Source: Emmonsiellopsis sp. PD_33 (Eukaryota > Ascomycota > Eurotiomycetes > Onygenales > Ajellomycetaceae). Taken from it: a stretch of 64,000 nt of DNA. Numbering within the stretch: position 1 is the stretch's first letter; each line of letters starts with the position of its first letter. The DNA lies in contig JANTQF010000183.1 in the NCBI GenBank assembly GCA_032988165.1, positions 1 through 64,000 on the forward strand. Direction: 5' to 3'. Below, in pieces: positions 24,901 through 36,419 of the stretch. The notes beneath the pieces are model-generated. The model was given only the letters and a program-made list of their open reading frames with translations, had not been told where the DNA came from and did not search any database. Made by a program: the position numbers and the translations under genes.

Positions 24901-25740
24901 CATTGAAAAGGTATTACTTCAACAGGAGAGTTTTTATTGGACAGTTCAGCTTGCTTTTCATGATGCATTTGATGACTCTCAGCCAGAACTTAGAGAGAGG
25001 TTAAGGAAAATTCATGAATATTATCCCACCCTTCTAACCAATCTGATTCAGATTGATAACCACAAATCTGATGATGTTCTTTCAACCAATAAATCATGTA
25101 TACTGAAGAACCTTCCAGATCATACCTGGAAATCCCTGTAGGTGAACCTTATATCTTTACTGTCACCAAAGAATGGCATGAATATACTGGGAATTCCAAT
25201 AAATTAAATATCAAACCTTCCAAATGTCCACCCATTCCTTCAAAAACTAAGACAGGCATACAGTCTTAACTGGAATAAATCATCCATCCTGGAACCAGGG
25301 CTAAGGCCACTCTAATTTTACTGAAAAATTACTTTTATACCTAAGTACCATCTCTCATTCTCATTAGGACACTGTTGATTATATGCTTATTTATTATACA
25401 GTAATGAAACCTGTTAGATAACACTCATACAAGGAGATGTTATTAAGTATAGAAATTCAAAAATTAATCAGATTCAAGCTATTTTTGTTCATAACTTATA
25501 TGAACATGATGATCAGGTCTTTTTTGTAGTCACATTAATGAGTCTAACTGGGTCTAATAGATTATTAGGCCTACCAATTCTAAGTGATGATTCTGGGGAT
25601 TACACAATAATTAGCCTTCCTACTGTGTGGAAACCAAGTCTCTATGTTATACCAGTCTGACATAAGTCTAGGAGCAGGTTGTGATATAGCCCTAAAGGCA
25701 TCAAGCTTTTACACTGTATATGGGACATGTCATTTTTTTA
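21902..25740 (+). pseudogene. Plavaka/Tnp2-like transposase relic
   Basis: Starts MAIHSLHYLRKHTLYGANKH. One frame (with stops) runs to 23917. Blocks in order: STGISQELYQSLL with LQTLKDITPIHNLPNEL; HTEKYLTNHTL; MHIRMAEVVNSPTELW-like text; FIDEFDLY then SLMGVYWISALSA; LDGKGILVNINGD then FCLSFISDMLQQNGNASIKG with YSCWSCLV. Downstream: SDPAHSKYSGISKIAHS, ITRSNSILLSYNLAVHD (open 24332-24538), LMGEDKHRDYKQLIHHTN (open 24755-25141) and a tail with FVHNLYEHDDQVFFVVT to about 25740. The NINGxx...SDMxQQ...GCxxC-type blocks are those of large fungal cut-and-paste transposases of the Plavaka/CACTA-like group, remembered rather than searched. A possible 57-bp GT-AG intron lies at 22103-22159. Arg-to-stop changes abound. 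Confidence 0.75.
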
Positions 25741-26330
25741 GCTGCTCCTAAATCCCAAAATCCTCTTTAGTAGCAACTAATAAGTTAATTTATTACTCTA
25801 TGCATAATCATTCTCTTCTTAACAACATGCTCAGAAGCAGAAGACTCCCACACTAATACCTACTCAGTATGATAGCTCATTTAGTGCACCTTGCAGGCAA
25901 GGTTCACTAATAGGCTCTCCTATGTGATCTCATGCAATAAGCTCAGGGCAGGCCCCAATGTCTCCCATAATGGGTAGCATTTAGGGCTAAATGCAGGGTA
26001 ACACCCCCACCTATGACCTAGTACTCAACCCTGCAAATATCCTGAAGATCACCAATATGTGTCATAATATTAATTTACCAAGTGATTTAGCACTCAACCC
26101 AGTAAATATCCCAAAGATGACTGATATGTGTTGTAACATTAATCTACCAAGTGATGCCTATAGGCTCAATGGAGAAGCCTATGTTAGATTCAATTTCTGA
26201 AAGACATCCCTATAATAGTAAGTGTGAGCTGATATATCTGGTTTTATGAGATGAGACTGAATACCCAGGAAATGGAAGTGCACCATGAAGGTATATTAGT
26301 ATATAAAAAAGGTATATTTCACTACTAGAT
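25741..26330. other. spacer with small duplicated segment
   Basis: Not a gene. Two near-copies of about 70 bp (ACTCAACCCWGYAAATATCC, then AAGATSACYRATATGTG, TAATATTAATYTACCAAGTGAT) lie at about 26023-26085 and 26091-26155. The open frame across them is an artefact of the duplication. Confidence 0.5.
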
Positions 26331-26334
26331 AAGC

Positions 26335-26525
26335 TAATATTTCCCATTCACCTGCATTGCATCCCAATCATCAAGAGTATTCTCCCTATATAATGACTGT
26401 CAGAGTCAATGTTTCCTATTCACTCACATTGCATTCAAATCATCAAGGATATTCCCCCCTATATAATGACTATTGGAGCTGATATTTCCCATTCACCCAT
26501 GTTGCATCCAAAATTGCTAAGGGCA
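26335..26525. repeat. minisatellite, ~72-bp unit, three copies
   Basis: TTTCCYATTCACYYRYRTTGCATCC followed by ATCAAGRRTATTC, CCCTATATAATGACT and GAGYY starts near 26340, 26411 and 26483. The unit reappears in part near 27330-27365. Confidence 0.7.
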
Positions 26526-26664
26526 TTTCCTACCTAGCCTTCTTTTCTCTACCTGTATCTATCCTGCACCTGTGCTGACACCATCAATTTATTTTCTTTC
26601 TCTTTTGGTAGACTACTTGCAAGTTGTTGCATCCACTAAAAATGGATGCCTATATAGGCTCACT

Positions 26665-26785
26665 GCAACCTGGGCCACTACCCATCATCAATCTAGACTG
26701 CCACTCATTGTCAACCTGGGCTGCCACTTATCATCAACCTGGGCTGCTACCCATCATCAACCTGGGCTGCTACCCATCATCAAAA
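26665..26785. repeat. minisatellite, 23-bp unit, about five copies
   Basis: CATCAACCTGGGCTGCTACC-type unit (23 bp), with early copies diverged and the last three nearly identical. Because 23 is not a multiple of 3, the open frames crossing it are spurious. Confidence 0.8.
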
Positions 26786-26919
26786 TCAGTGGTTGAGGGA
26801 TGTGGAGAACCTGAAGATGAAGTCAAAAGCTATACTAGTTATAATCAGTGTTGTTAGAAGCATGGAGGCCAGTAAATTGTCATTGATAAATGCAGTTCTT
26901 AATAAAGAATATCTTGTCT

Positions 26920-27265
26920 CAATTAACAGCATGCATGCCTGCACTGTCATCATTACTGAGATCTCATTTAATTATGGACTCTAGAAGTATAGAGCAGCAA
27001 TTAAGTTCATTTCTCCTGCAGAGTGGGAAAAGGAACTTAAACTTATTTTTGATGAGATTCAGACCCACCATAATGAAGGATAATATCAGGATGATTCCAA
27101 CATTGCAATTGTCATTGCAAGGGTAGAGGTAGTATATCCTGATGTGAAAGACATTACAGCATTATCCATTAAAGAACTGATGAAACAAGATAGTGTCTAC
27201 AGCATTCTAGGAAAAATAATTGAATTTACTGCAAATAACCTAACTCAACTTCATACTCAACTTTA
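26920..27265 (+). pseudogene. unidentified coding fragment, partly duplicated
   Basis: One direction reads like protein: TVIITEISFNYGL, KYRAAIKFISPAEWEKEL, then IFDEIQTHHNEG, DDSNIAIVIARVEVVYPDV, DITALSIKELMKQDSVYSIL and ANNLTQLHTQL. Its first third is present again at 27590-27700 (direct) and at 27490-27590 (inverted). I do not recognise the family. The fragment may be part of a mobile element. Confidence 0.4.
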
Positions 27266-27489
27266 ATTATATTTAGATTGAGGGATGTGGAGAACAGTGT
27301 CTGCAGTATTCTAGTTCATTTTGGTAGGTATCTCCCCCTATACTATAATTATCAGAGCTGACATTTCAATGTATAAAGAGGTAATTAAGTGCATTTATCC
27401 AGTATAGTGGGAATTCACTTAAATGCCCAATCAACAGGAAGCATGCCATGGAGATTTATTAGTATATAAAAGAGGTATATTCTACCACT

Positions 27490-27690
27490 AGGGAATCTGA
27501 GAGCTGCTGAAGAAATGAACCTAATTGCCACTCTATACTTCTCAGGTTCATAATTGAATGATATCTCAGTAATAATAGTGATGCAGGCACACACCTGGAC
27601 CACTGTTATTACTAAGATATTATTTAACTATGGATCTAAGAAGTATAGAGCTGCAATTGGATTCATTTCTTCAGCAGAGTGGGAAAGGAA
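27490..27690. repeat. inverted repeat, ~95-bp arms
   Basis: The minus strand of about 27490-27585 matches the plus strand of about 27595-27690: shared GTTATTACT/TATTATTACT, GAGATAT, AGAAGTATAGAG, and GGTTCATTTCTTCAGCAG/GGATTCATTTCTTCAGCAG. Almost no spacer, so a transcript would fold into a long hairpin. Confidence 0.7.
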
Positions 27691-27789
27691 ACACTTATTT
27701 TTAATGAGTATCTCCTCATATACTATACTTATCAGAGTTGATGTTTCCTTTTCAAGATTCTTTGCTTCCCTGACACCACTAGATGTGAG

Positions 27790-27895
27790 ATCATTACCCA
27801 AGCAAACATCACCTCAATCCTTAAACCCCTAAATGGCAACATCACCTTGATCCTCAAACCCCTGAATGGCAACATCACCTCAATCCTCACCCCCC
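27790..27895. repeat. minisatellite, 33-bp unit, three copies
   Basis: AACATCACCTYRATCCTYAAACCCCTRAATGGC repeated, last copy ending in a C-run (CACCCCCC). Confidence 0.75.
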
Positions 27896-28089
27896 AAATT
27901 GATTATCAGAGCTGATTTTTCTTTGCTTGTAGTAGCTTTACCCTGTTGATGGCAGCAATGATGGTGGCTATGAATTAATTTGATGAATATACTGCTGAAT
28001 GTGAAATTAATGATGGATACCTCTAAAAGAATGTATATTTAGACTGAGGATTACTTCATAATCAGACTGTAGTTAAATAGTGATCTAAT

Positions 28090-28240
28090 CATGCTTTAAT
28101 CATATTATAATCATGTTTAAACCATGCTCTGATGCTCTGACTGTGTTATCATAGTGTTTATATGATGATTCCACCATATTTAAATCATGCTCTGATCCTC
28201 CAATCATATTACCACAGTGATTACATGATGGTTTCATGGT
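28090..28240. repeat. degenerate ATCATG/CATGCTCTGAT repeats
   Basis: Recurrent ATCATGCTYTGAT, AAACCATGCTCTGAT and ACCATATTTAAATCATGCTCTGATCC, spaced about 20-70 bases. Low-complexity tandem array without coding sense. Confidence 0.5.
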
Positions 28241-28274
28241 AGTCATTGCTGTATTTATATGGGGACATTAAATG

Positions 28275-28400
28275 TAATGTAGTCAGAGCACTATTGCAGT
28301 TGAAGTGCTATTATAGTTAGAGTGTTATCACAGTCAGAGTGTTATCACAGTCAGAGTGTTATTACAGTTGGAGTGTTATCATAGTCAGAGTGTTATATAT
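28275..28400. repeat. minisatellite, 17-bp unit, about seven copies
   Basis: CAGTCAGAGTGTTATCA (17 bp) and variants in series, ending in a TATATATA run. A related GGAGCATTACATGGAGCAT / AGTATAGTTAGAGTAC series continues to about 28565. Confidence 0.8.
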
Positions 28401-28719
28401 ATATAAATATTGATGGAGTATTACATGGAGCATGGTAGTAGTCAGGGTATTATATATATATAAATGTGGATGGAGCATTACATGGAGCATTGCAGAAATA
28501 TTATATTATATGAAGTATAGTTAGAGTACTTTATGAAGTATAGTTAAAGCACTTCATGAAGTATAATTATAACATTACAATATATTTACATGGTTCTTTG
28601 GTTTACACACTCCAAAAATAGTGATAATATCATCACAGATGTTAATTTCAGAGCACTCTATCAGAGCAACAGTGTTTACATAGTGGATCCACAGCAGAAC
28701 AGTCTCACAAAAATCTGGT

Positions 28720-28960
28720 ATGAATATATAATTAATTGTTAACTATATATACATTACTCATATTAGAAGTGGTAGACACAGCACAGCTATATACCTACAA
28801 AGAAAAATATATATATAATTAATTATCAACTATATGTGTATTATCTATATTAGGAGTGGTAGACACAGCACAGCTATATACCTATAAAGAAAAATATATA
28901 TATAATTAATTACTAACTATGCATGCATCACATGCAGCACAGCTATGTGCCCAGAGAAAT
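28720..28960. repeat. tandem repeat of ~90 bp, three copies
   Basis: TATATATAATTAATT, then ACTATRTRTR, ATTAGRAGTGGTAGACACAGC, ACAGCTATATACCTA and AAGAAAAATATATATA. Third copy shorter. One more copy lies at 17370-17480. Confidence 0.75.
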
Positions 28961-28969
28961 ATATATAGA

Positions 28970-29439
28970 TTTAGTGGCAGACTATGCATACATCATGCAT
29001 ATTAACAGTGAAAAGATAGAAAGGAAGATAGCTGGAAAATGCAGATATTACTAAAAATATCTATACTACTAAAAATTTAATTTAATATTTAGTTAATAAA
29101 TTGGTAATGCTTTTGCAGCTGATAGAAAAAATATTATAAGTTAATAATTATAATTCTCTTCAAACTGAGAAGATGCTATTCTAGTATGAGAACATTAAAT
29201 CATATAGATATAGCTTTTATACTTCTCAATGATCTAGAATATTAATCAATTAATGAAGATTATAATTATGATACTATTAATGAAAATCTATGAGAAGTCT
29301 ATTACTAAATTTTATTACTAAAATTCTTAGAATGTAAATAAACTTCATTCTATACTAAACTTTCCCTATCTAATACTAATTTTTACTGAATAAACTTTAT
29401 AAGCTTTCATTTCACATAAAAACTCTATATTACTTTACT
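28970..29439. other. AT-rich spacer
   Basis: No gene or repeat recognised; stops in all frames. Confidence 0.5.
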
Positions 29440-30243
29440 CTAAATAATCCTCCTACTCTAACTTCTCATCCTCATCACTTAACATCTCTTTCTCCACTTC
29501 AAAATCACCCTCTAATATCTCTTCTAACTGAGAAATTACTTCTAATAACTTCCTATTTTTCTTATCTAAAGTCTTCTAAAATTCATCTAATTTCTTTATA
29601 GCTGCTTTCTTACTAGTATCAGCAACTATAAGTATTACTTTTTCATGCTTGAGAATCTTTACATGATAGGAGGCTAATAATACCTGTGTCTAGATGTAAA
29701 AATGTTGGAGAGCCATGTTGATAATCTTATTATTAGAGAAAGAAAGAGTATCAATCTATTAATAGTTAATATTAATTAATAATTATAGTTGCAAGTTAAA
29801 GTAACTAACTCTTCTCTTTTTAGAACTAATCTCAGATTATAATGCATGTAATTACTATATAATCTCCTCTTTCTCTATTTTCTCCTTAAGTATGCACTTT
29901 TTCATAATTTAAGCCTAATAATATTCTAAGGACTTTTTTTGATTAAAATATTTCTAAGCAATGTACTCAGCCTCTATCTTCTTCATAATAGATTAATTAG
30001 CTAGTAATGCTATTTTTCTGTGCTTAGTATTAACATCTTTACTATTAGAACTATTATAAAAGTTTGTTATTATTTAACTGATCCCCACAGACACTTTACT
30101 GCATTAAAGTGTGCCTTGCAATTAACCTCTTAAGCTTTCTTTATAATAGTTTCATTATTGATCTTTACATGCCTAATCTCTCTAATATACTTGATTTTAG
30201 AGCATTATAAGTACTTCTTCATTAGTAATTAAGAGCTAGACAT
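29440..30243 (-). pseudogene. unidentified relic gene with charged coiled-coil-like C-terminus
   Basis: From an ATG at 30243 the minus strand reads MSSS, LLMKKYL, CSKIKYIREIRHVKINNE and on to a C-terminal segment near 29650-29450: HEKVILIVADTSKKAAIKKL, then TLDKKNRKLLEVISQLEEIL, EGDFEVEKEMLSDEDEKLE. The Lys/Glu-rich heptad-like end suggests a coiled coil with an acidic tail. The middle needs frame changes. About 265 codons if continuous. I do not recognise the family and do not assign a role. Plus-strand frames here are not coding. Confidence 0.45.
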
Positions 30244-30730
30244 TGTGTGTTCTATGATGACTCTAAATGTTAATATCTCTTATATGATATAATGAATATT
30301 AGAATGATGATGTACTAAAATTAATAAGAGTAATTATAAAATATATTTATATAGTAATAGATCTAGATAATAAGTTTAAATTATTTCCTCTAATAATACT
30401 TAAAATGAAAATTATTTTAATTATAACTAATAATATATTATATTTATCTCTTTTTTTCTTCTCTTTTTTTTCTTATTTTTCTTTTCTCTTCTCTTCTTTT
30501 TTATAGTCTCTAAAATCTCTATCTCTGACTCTAACCCTATTTTTCAGAGAATTAGGTCTGAAATCAGAATTGGGTTCAGAAATTATGCACTCTGATTCAT
30601 CAGAGTAGGGATTATTCAAGACAGGCTTGGCAGGTAGAACATCAAAATTAACCTTATTCCCATTTTAAGGTTCAATCTAATTCTGCCCAGGATTTAACCT
30701 AATTCCTCCACCAGAATCAGGTTAGTGACA
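30244..30730. other. AT-rich spacer with pyrimidine tracts
   Basis: T/C-rich runs (CTTTTTTTCTTCTC type) at about 30450-30500. No gene seen. Confidence 0.5.
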
Positions 30731-30734
30731 CTGT

Positions 30735-31790
30735 GGGTGAAGCTGGGTTATGCCTATCCCCACTGCATAATCTATTCTCTCACTGTGATGCACTTTGCTT
30801 TACCATCCTATTTCCTTCTTTGATGGTTGATGAAGCTGAAGTTACATCTATTCTCATATATAATTAGATTACTCACTATGATGCACTCTGCTTTACTATC
30901 CTTCCTCCTAGTACTATTAAGATAGACACTGCACCTATCCTCCACCACAACATCATCATTTTCTGTGATATAATCTCTCAAAATCCTATTAATGCCCTTT
31001 TTCTTCCCATTACATGATGAAGCTACTATTAGATCTATCTTCAAGTATAATTTAATTTATTACTACAATGTATTTCATGTTGTTATTCTTCTTCTTTTCA
31101 TTGCATGATGAAGCTGGTATTAAATCTATCTCTAAGTATAGCTTGATTTATTATTATAATATATCTTAAGTTCTCTTCCTTTCTCTTCTCATTGCATTAT
31201 GAAGCTGGCATTATGCCTATTCTGCACTACAATCTAATTACTTACTATGATGTACTTTACTCTATCATTTTTCTTTATGATGAAGCTAGTTTTGTATCTA
31301 TTCTACACTATAACATCATCTCTTTCTGTGATGTAATTTCCTATTACTACCCTTCCTCTTCACAACACTTTAGTGAAGCTGATGTTGTGCCTATTCTTAA
31401 GTATAATCTGATTCATTACTGTGATGTACTCTACTAACTGTCTATTATGTACTATAGCTTGATGATAACTTGCTGCAATGTATATTACTCTTCTCTTTTC
31501 TCTTCTAGTATAACTAATATTCTAATCTAATTAATTACTGTAATGCACTTAGTTGTGCCATCTCTTTTCTTTTCATTACTTTATGAAGCTATCATCTTTA
31601 CTATCCTCTAGTAGAACTAGATGAATTACTGTGATGTATCTTATCATATTACCTCTTTCTCTTCTCAATGTATGAAGCTGGGTTTAAGGTCTAACTAATT
31701 CTGAGTATACTCTCTTGCCTCTAATAATAGTCTTATTTTCTCATGAAGCTGCTGTTATACCTATCCCACACCATTCAAATCTATATAGAA
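30735..31790 (+). repeat. degenerate tandem repeat, ~90-bp (30-residue) unit, about 11 copies
   Basis: ATGAAGCT marks units at 30831, 31018, 31109, 31200, 31281, 31374, 31584, 31673 and 31744 (several spacings of 81-93, others near twice or less), with further units near 30738 and 30920. Read on plus, a unit resembles DEAxVxPILxYNLITYxDVLY; the clearest part, 31192-31437, is open for 81 codons and holds three units (EAGIMPILHYNLITYYDVLY, EASFVSILHYNIISFCDV, EADVVPILKYNLIHYCDVLY). It may be the relic of a repeat-protein gene or a coding-like minisatellite. No known repeat family matched from memory. Confidence 0.65.
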
Positions 31791-32890
31791 ATGAGATATC
31801 TCAGCTATTTTCTTATAATTCTCTTTCATTCCATTATCTACCTCTTATCAGCTTTCACAGTAGACTACCTACTGTGCTTTCCTTATTTATTTGAATCTTA
31901 ATATTAGACCATCTACCTGTTGTGTTTTTTGGCACAACAGTGCCTTGCAACCTCACTTTTTTCATTACTCTATAGTATTATTAAATAATCCACTTTTATC
32001 TCTATTCTATTCTCTTCTCATTCATACCATCTATTATCTATCTTCCTTCTAATATTATTACCTTACCTATTATCTCTCCATTCTGTCCTCCCTTTCTTTC
32101 TGACCTCATTCTCTTTTTTAGGGACTATATCTTCTCTCTTGCATCTATTATGTTAACTCATCACTGTGTGCATTATGTACAGACTGATTATACCTTTATT
32201 TTTCCCTCTTCTAATCATTCCTTCTACTATCATTTTTTTTCTCTAATCAGTTCACTTAGTAATTAATCAGATATGTACTCTCATCAGCTCATTAGATCTT
32301 TACTTTTAGTACTTAGCTTAGTCATCATCACTATAGCTTCCACTTTACTTTTCTTCATGATCTGATCTCAGTGGTGATCAACATTATCAGGCTACTATTA
32401 TTTTTTTACTTGCCAGGTAGAGTCTACCACTACTATCTACCTTCTTTATCTGATGTGTAGCTTTTTAAAGATAGAAGACTTCTCTTTCATCACTTTCTAA
32501 TACATCCTACTAATTTACCCCTGTAATCTCCTCTCTTAATGACAATACTCTTTCATCTTTATCTCTTTTTAATAATATATAGGAAATCAATCCTATTTAC
32601 ATGCATTAACTTTCTGTCAGTTGATGTGTTGGCAAGAGAGCTTTACAGCTCACCTCTAGTAGTATATATTTCTTTATTTTGAGCTATCTGATTTCATTGC
32701 CATTAACATCCAATTCTCATCAAATTAGAGATTAATAGCTTGTTTTACTATTATAACTTTAGGATTTCTAATATCTCTTATTATCAGCAACCATTAAATC
32801 CTAGCATCAGCTCAATCTATATATAATCTTTACAATCTATTACAGTGCATGCCTTCTAAATGCTTTCCACTCATTCTGCAACACCTCTCT
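31791..32890. other. AT/TC-rich spacer
   Basis: Pyrimidine-rich on plus, no clear gene. May include the worn N-terminal part of the first array member; I could not place an F-box in it. Confidence 0.4.
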
Positions 32891-32899
32891 GCCTTTAAA

Positions 32900-34160
32900 C
32901 TCTATAAACTGTGACTAATCAGCTATAAATGAAATGAATACATCAAATCATACATCCCTCTTTTTAACTTGCATTATTACTTACTAGACTTTTAAACCTA
33001 ACTTTCCTTTTATGATACTGATCTTTAAGCTAAATAATTTTGCAATTTTGGTATGTTATTTCCCCCAACTCTCTATATGTACTTACTAAAAATATAAAAT
33101 ATTCAGCTGACACATTATATAAATACATTATTAGTAGATCAACTAAAATCACTTTTATTAGCTCACTTGGCTTCTTTACCACTGCAGGTTAATATATTAT
33201 TAGAATTGATAATAATGTTTATTCTCCCTCTATTAATTATGATTCTTTGAATGTACACTGATAAATTCTCATTAGTAAGATAATTAATGATTTAATACTT
33301 CTTTAAGTTTCTTGTCCTCTCAATTCATCTTGCTGTCTTCTTATTAACTCTTCTGGTATGATGTGTGTTTTTGATAGGTTCAGATCCACCCTCAAGTATG
33401 CTCTATTTAATATTTTCTTTTATCTAGCTATACTTATATATTATTACTAATTTAAATTCTAGTAATCTTGTTACCATCTGATCCCTCTCTGAAGTAAAGT
33501 AGTTGTCATGGGTGACATCAAATGTCCTCTATTTGATAGGACAGAATAAGCTATATCTATCATCTATAGACTCCTCTGAGCTCTATACTTATAACATCAA
33601 TTCTGGCTAGCACATCTACACCACACTCACAATTCTGAAATAGATCAGTCATCTTAGTGGTCAGTACCACTGCAATGCTATTAAAATCATCCTTCTCAAT
33701 GGATTTAAATGCCTGATATATTCTAATGCCCCCAAAGCTACCTTTATTACATGTAATCCCCCCACACCCCTGCATATTAAAATTATTGACACTTTGAGTA
33801 GAGAGATCTTACAGGAATTTGCATAGCTATAGTCTGTTTCCTTTTATATTCAATCTGCATCAAATAGATCATTTCTATATATTAGTTGACTAAATACTAA
33901 GTCTTTAACAGTAATTGAAACATTTCTCTCTCAGAGTAATGATACCTTTATGAAACTACAAACTCACATTATTTATATGTATTATCTTAATGCATGTTAT
34001 TACTTTATCCTCTCATATCTTAATCTTACTATTACCTACAGACCTGGCCTTCTATTCTCTATAGCCTTTCAGGAGTGTTCCAGCCATTCCCAACACTAAC
34101 ATACTAGAAATAGTGTGGAGATTACTATTAATTGACTCTTTTATCTCAAATCTCTGTAGA
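32900..34160 (+). pseudogene. F-box/propeller-like family relic, copy 1 (weak)
   Basis: Family blocks recognised by comparison with better copies: SSGMMCVFDRFRSTLKYALF near 33350 (compare NDAGLLCVSDHQRFIKYPLN in copy 6), DIKCPLFDRT near 33515, and at about 33909 the signature IETFLSQSNDTFMK (compare TKFLLQNDGTFIQ). No F-box seen, so N-terminally eroded. The minus-strand open frame at 33560-33775 is a shadow. Same strand and order as the following copies. Confidence 0.5.
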
Positions 34161-34292
34161 ATCTAACTAGTATAATATTCCCCACAGCACCTCTAATAAT
34201 TATGAAGCTTTATGACTAATAGGTGCTTTGTATGGTACTTTAACCCTTTTGTTTCCTCTAAGAAGTAGTGTGCATTTTCTATTTCTAGAGGT

Positions 34293-36157
34293 ATGTCTCC
34301 TACTCCCATGTTAGTATCTCTTTTTTATTTAGCTATATTTCTCTTTTTATACTCTTATTTAACTTACTCTTATATAGTTATTGATTTACAACTCTCAGAC
34401 AGTCTACTTTTCTTATGTCCTGATGAATTACTACTCTATTTCTATACTATCATGCTAGCCTCTTTAGCTATTATTATATTATCTTATTCATCTCTATATT
34501 TATTTCTGCATGCTTTTATCTGTCAGGTAAGTTTATATTTAATATTTTATTAACCTACATTCTCATTTACTTATGCACTTTTCTTAAATTTTCCCATATT
34601 ATCCTATCTCCATATTTCATTATTATATCATTATTTGCAGGGAAAACATCCCCTTCCAGTCTTATTTCACTATTTTGATTCATAACTACTATAATCTCAG
34701 CCTCCAGAGCTAGTATTACTAGATAGTTATTTACTTTTTTCTTCTTCTTGTTCCTTCCACATCTTCTTTCTCTTATATTAGATCTCACTGATTAACATAC
34801 ATCCTGCAGTTAGTATCTCCAGCTTGTCTTCTTCCCTTAATCTCAATCCCCTTTGATCTATCACTCTAACATAATAGTTATTATACTAATTACTTTAAGT
34901 TCTAGTTATCATTTCATCTTATCTCTCTTTTCTCTCCTATATCTAATTATCACCATGCCTGTCTGCAGCATATCTCTATTAGATCTGCCTCTCTAACTCC
35001 TTTAGTCAATCACATAATACAATTTATGCATCAGATTCATAGCTTCATATTATTATTTCCCACACATGACATCCTTTTTGGCAGCAGGCTGCTATGCTGC
35101 CTAGGTAGCTCCAGATAGAGTTTACTGGAGGATTCTTAATGAGGATTTTTATAGCTGGCCACATAAGCTTAATATCTCAATCTACTACTTCTCTATCTAT
35201 ACTATTAAGATCAACTCTGCTGGTATACTATGCATCATTTCTGCCAACCTCAAGCCTTAGTATGTTTTGTTTACTATATTGCAGTTCTTTTTGTCATTCC
35301 TATTACTAGCTAACTATCAGGATTGCCCTAGTATTCATATTCAATCCCTAGATGGAATAGAATTATGATCTCTATTTACCAGAGATTACTCATACTTTAT
35401 TAGCAACAAAAAACTCTATACCTACTGCAATCAATCCCTTATAATGTCAGCCTATAATCTCATATCTAGTACTTAAATATACAGATAAATAGCTACTGAT
35501 GATGAGGTTTCTACCTTCCATCTTCCTAATGCCTGCATTCCAATTGAGATTATCCTCTCTGATCATTCAGAGTGCCTGGTTTATTCACACACTTGTGGCT
35601 TATTAGACTTAGATAATGCTTATTTTCACTATAGATGCCTTAAGATCATTGACACATTCAATGGCAAGATTGTTGATGAAATCTCTCATGTCTGATCTGA
35701 GAATAGGTACTTAAAATCCACTTCTAAAGGTGGATTTGCAGCCATTTCTTACCCTTATTAATATAAAGATGTGGTGTTGATTGAGATGTTCTCACCTTAT
35801 TTTAGTAGCTATTTTGTTAGCTATCAAAGGAATACTATTATTTCATGCTATTTTATATAACTAATAAGTCTCTTTATCTCCTTAATCTCTCTCTTCCTGA
35901 ACCTCTCCATCAATCCCCCTGATATTATTTCAATTGACCTAACTGGTTATAATTCATGACACACAAAATACTTTAAAGCCCTATTAACTATAACTATTAA
36001 CTAATACTATTTCCTAGTTCTCTCACAACTCATCAGAGGTTTACTGTTCTCAATTTACTATCTTCTTGACATTCAAGTTTCTGATGATGAAACAGTCAGG
36101 GTCATAGCTAACACCCTAACCTTATGTAGCTTCTATACTGTGTTATTTCAATTTTAA
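34293..36157 (+). pseudogene. F-box/propeller-like family relic, copy 2
   Basis: An open stretch from ATG 34293 ends in LLFLCPDELLLYFYTIMLASLA, which fits a loose F-box (LPDELLxxI...LASLA), and meets a GTAAGT donor at 34527. From about 35072 a single frame runs to TAA 36155-36157 with some ten stops: FLAAGCYAA, PDRVYWRILNEDFYSWPHKL, IKINSAGILC, IPIEIILSDHSECLVYSHTC, LKIIDTFNGKIVDEISHV, VVLIEMFSPYF and IDLTGYNS with YFKALLTI. The second half is rich in alternating hydrophobic strands, as in beta-propellers, but lacks clear WD dipeptides. Inferred role, by family only: substrate-recognition subunit of an SCF ubiquitin ligase. Now dead. Confidence 0.6.
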
Positions 36158-36403
36158 AAGTGCTTTCAGTTTCCTTCTTTAATACTTAGTATGCTTATCT
36201 TTTACTGGGCCTTTAATATTGGCCCCCCTCCCCTATACCAGTTTTCATCTAATCTCTATCTTATAGGGTTCACCAGAGTTTGACTATTCTTATTTATTGT
36301 GCAATTATTATATTACTTTTGAATGCTTTTCAGCATTTATTTCTCATTCAAATTTCCTATACTTTTTCAATGCTTTCCTCTACTTCAGTCCCACACTCTG
36401 ATA

Positions 36404-36419
36404 TACTAATTGTTTAGTA
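36404..36419. promoter_or_regulatory. conserved inverted-repeat motif in array spacer, site 1
   Basis: TACTAATTGTTTAGTA: 6-bp arms around TTGT, followed by TTTATCTTTAAA and a TCTTTATTCTT stretch. Lies about 490 bases before copy 3. Four more sites share arms and flanks (40702, 42401, 44653, 63548). Confidence 0.5.

Noticed and set aside
26572..26984. Overlapping small open frames with PIINL repeats
   Set aside because: They are produced by a 23-bp minisatellite whose period is not a multiple of three.
28275..28400. CRISPR-like array
   Set aside because: The 17-bp units are contiguous with no spacers, and the host is eukaryotic.
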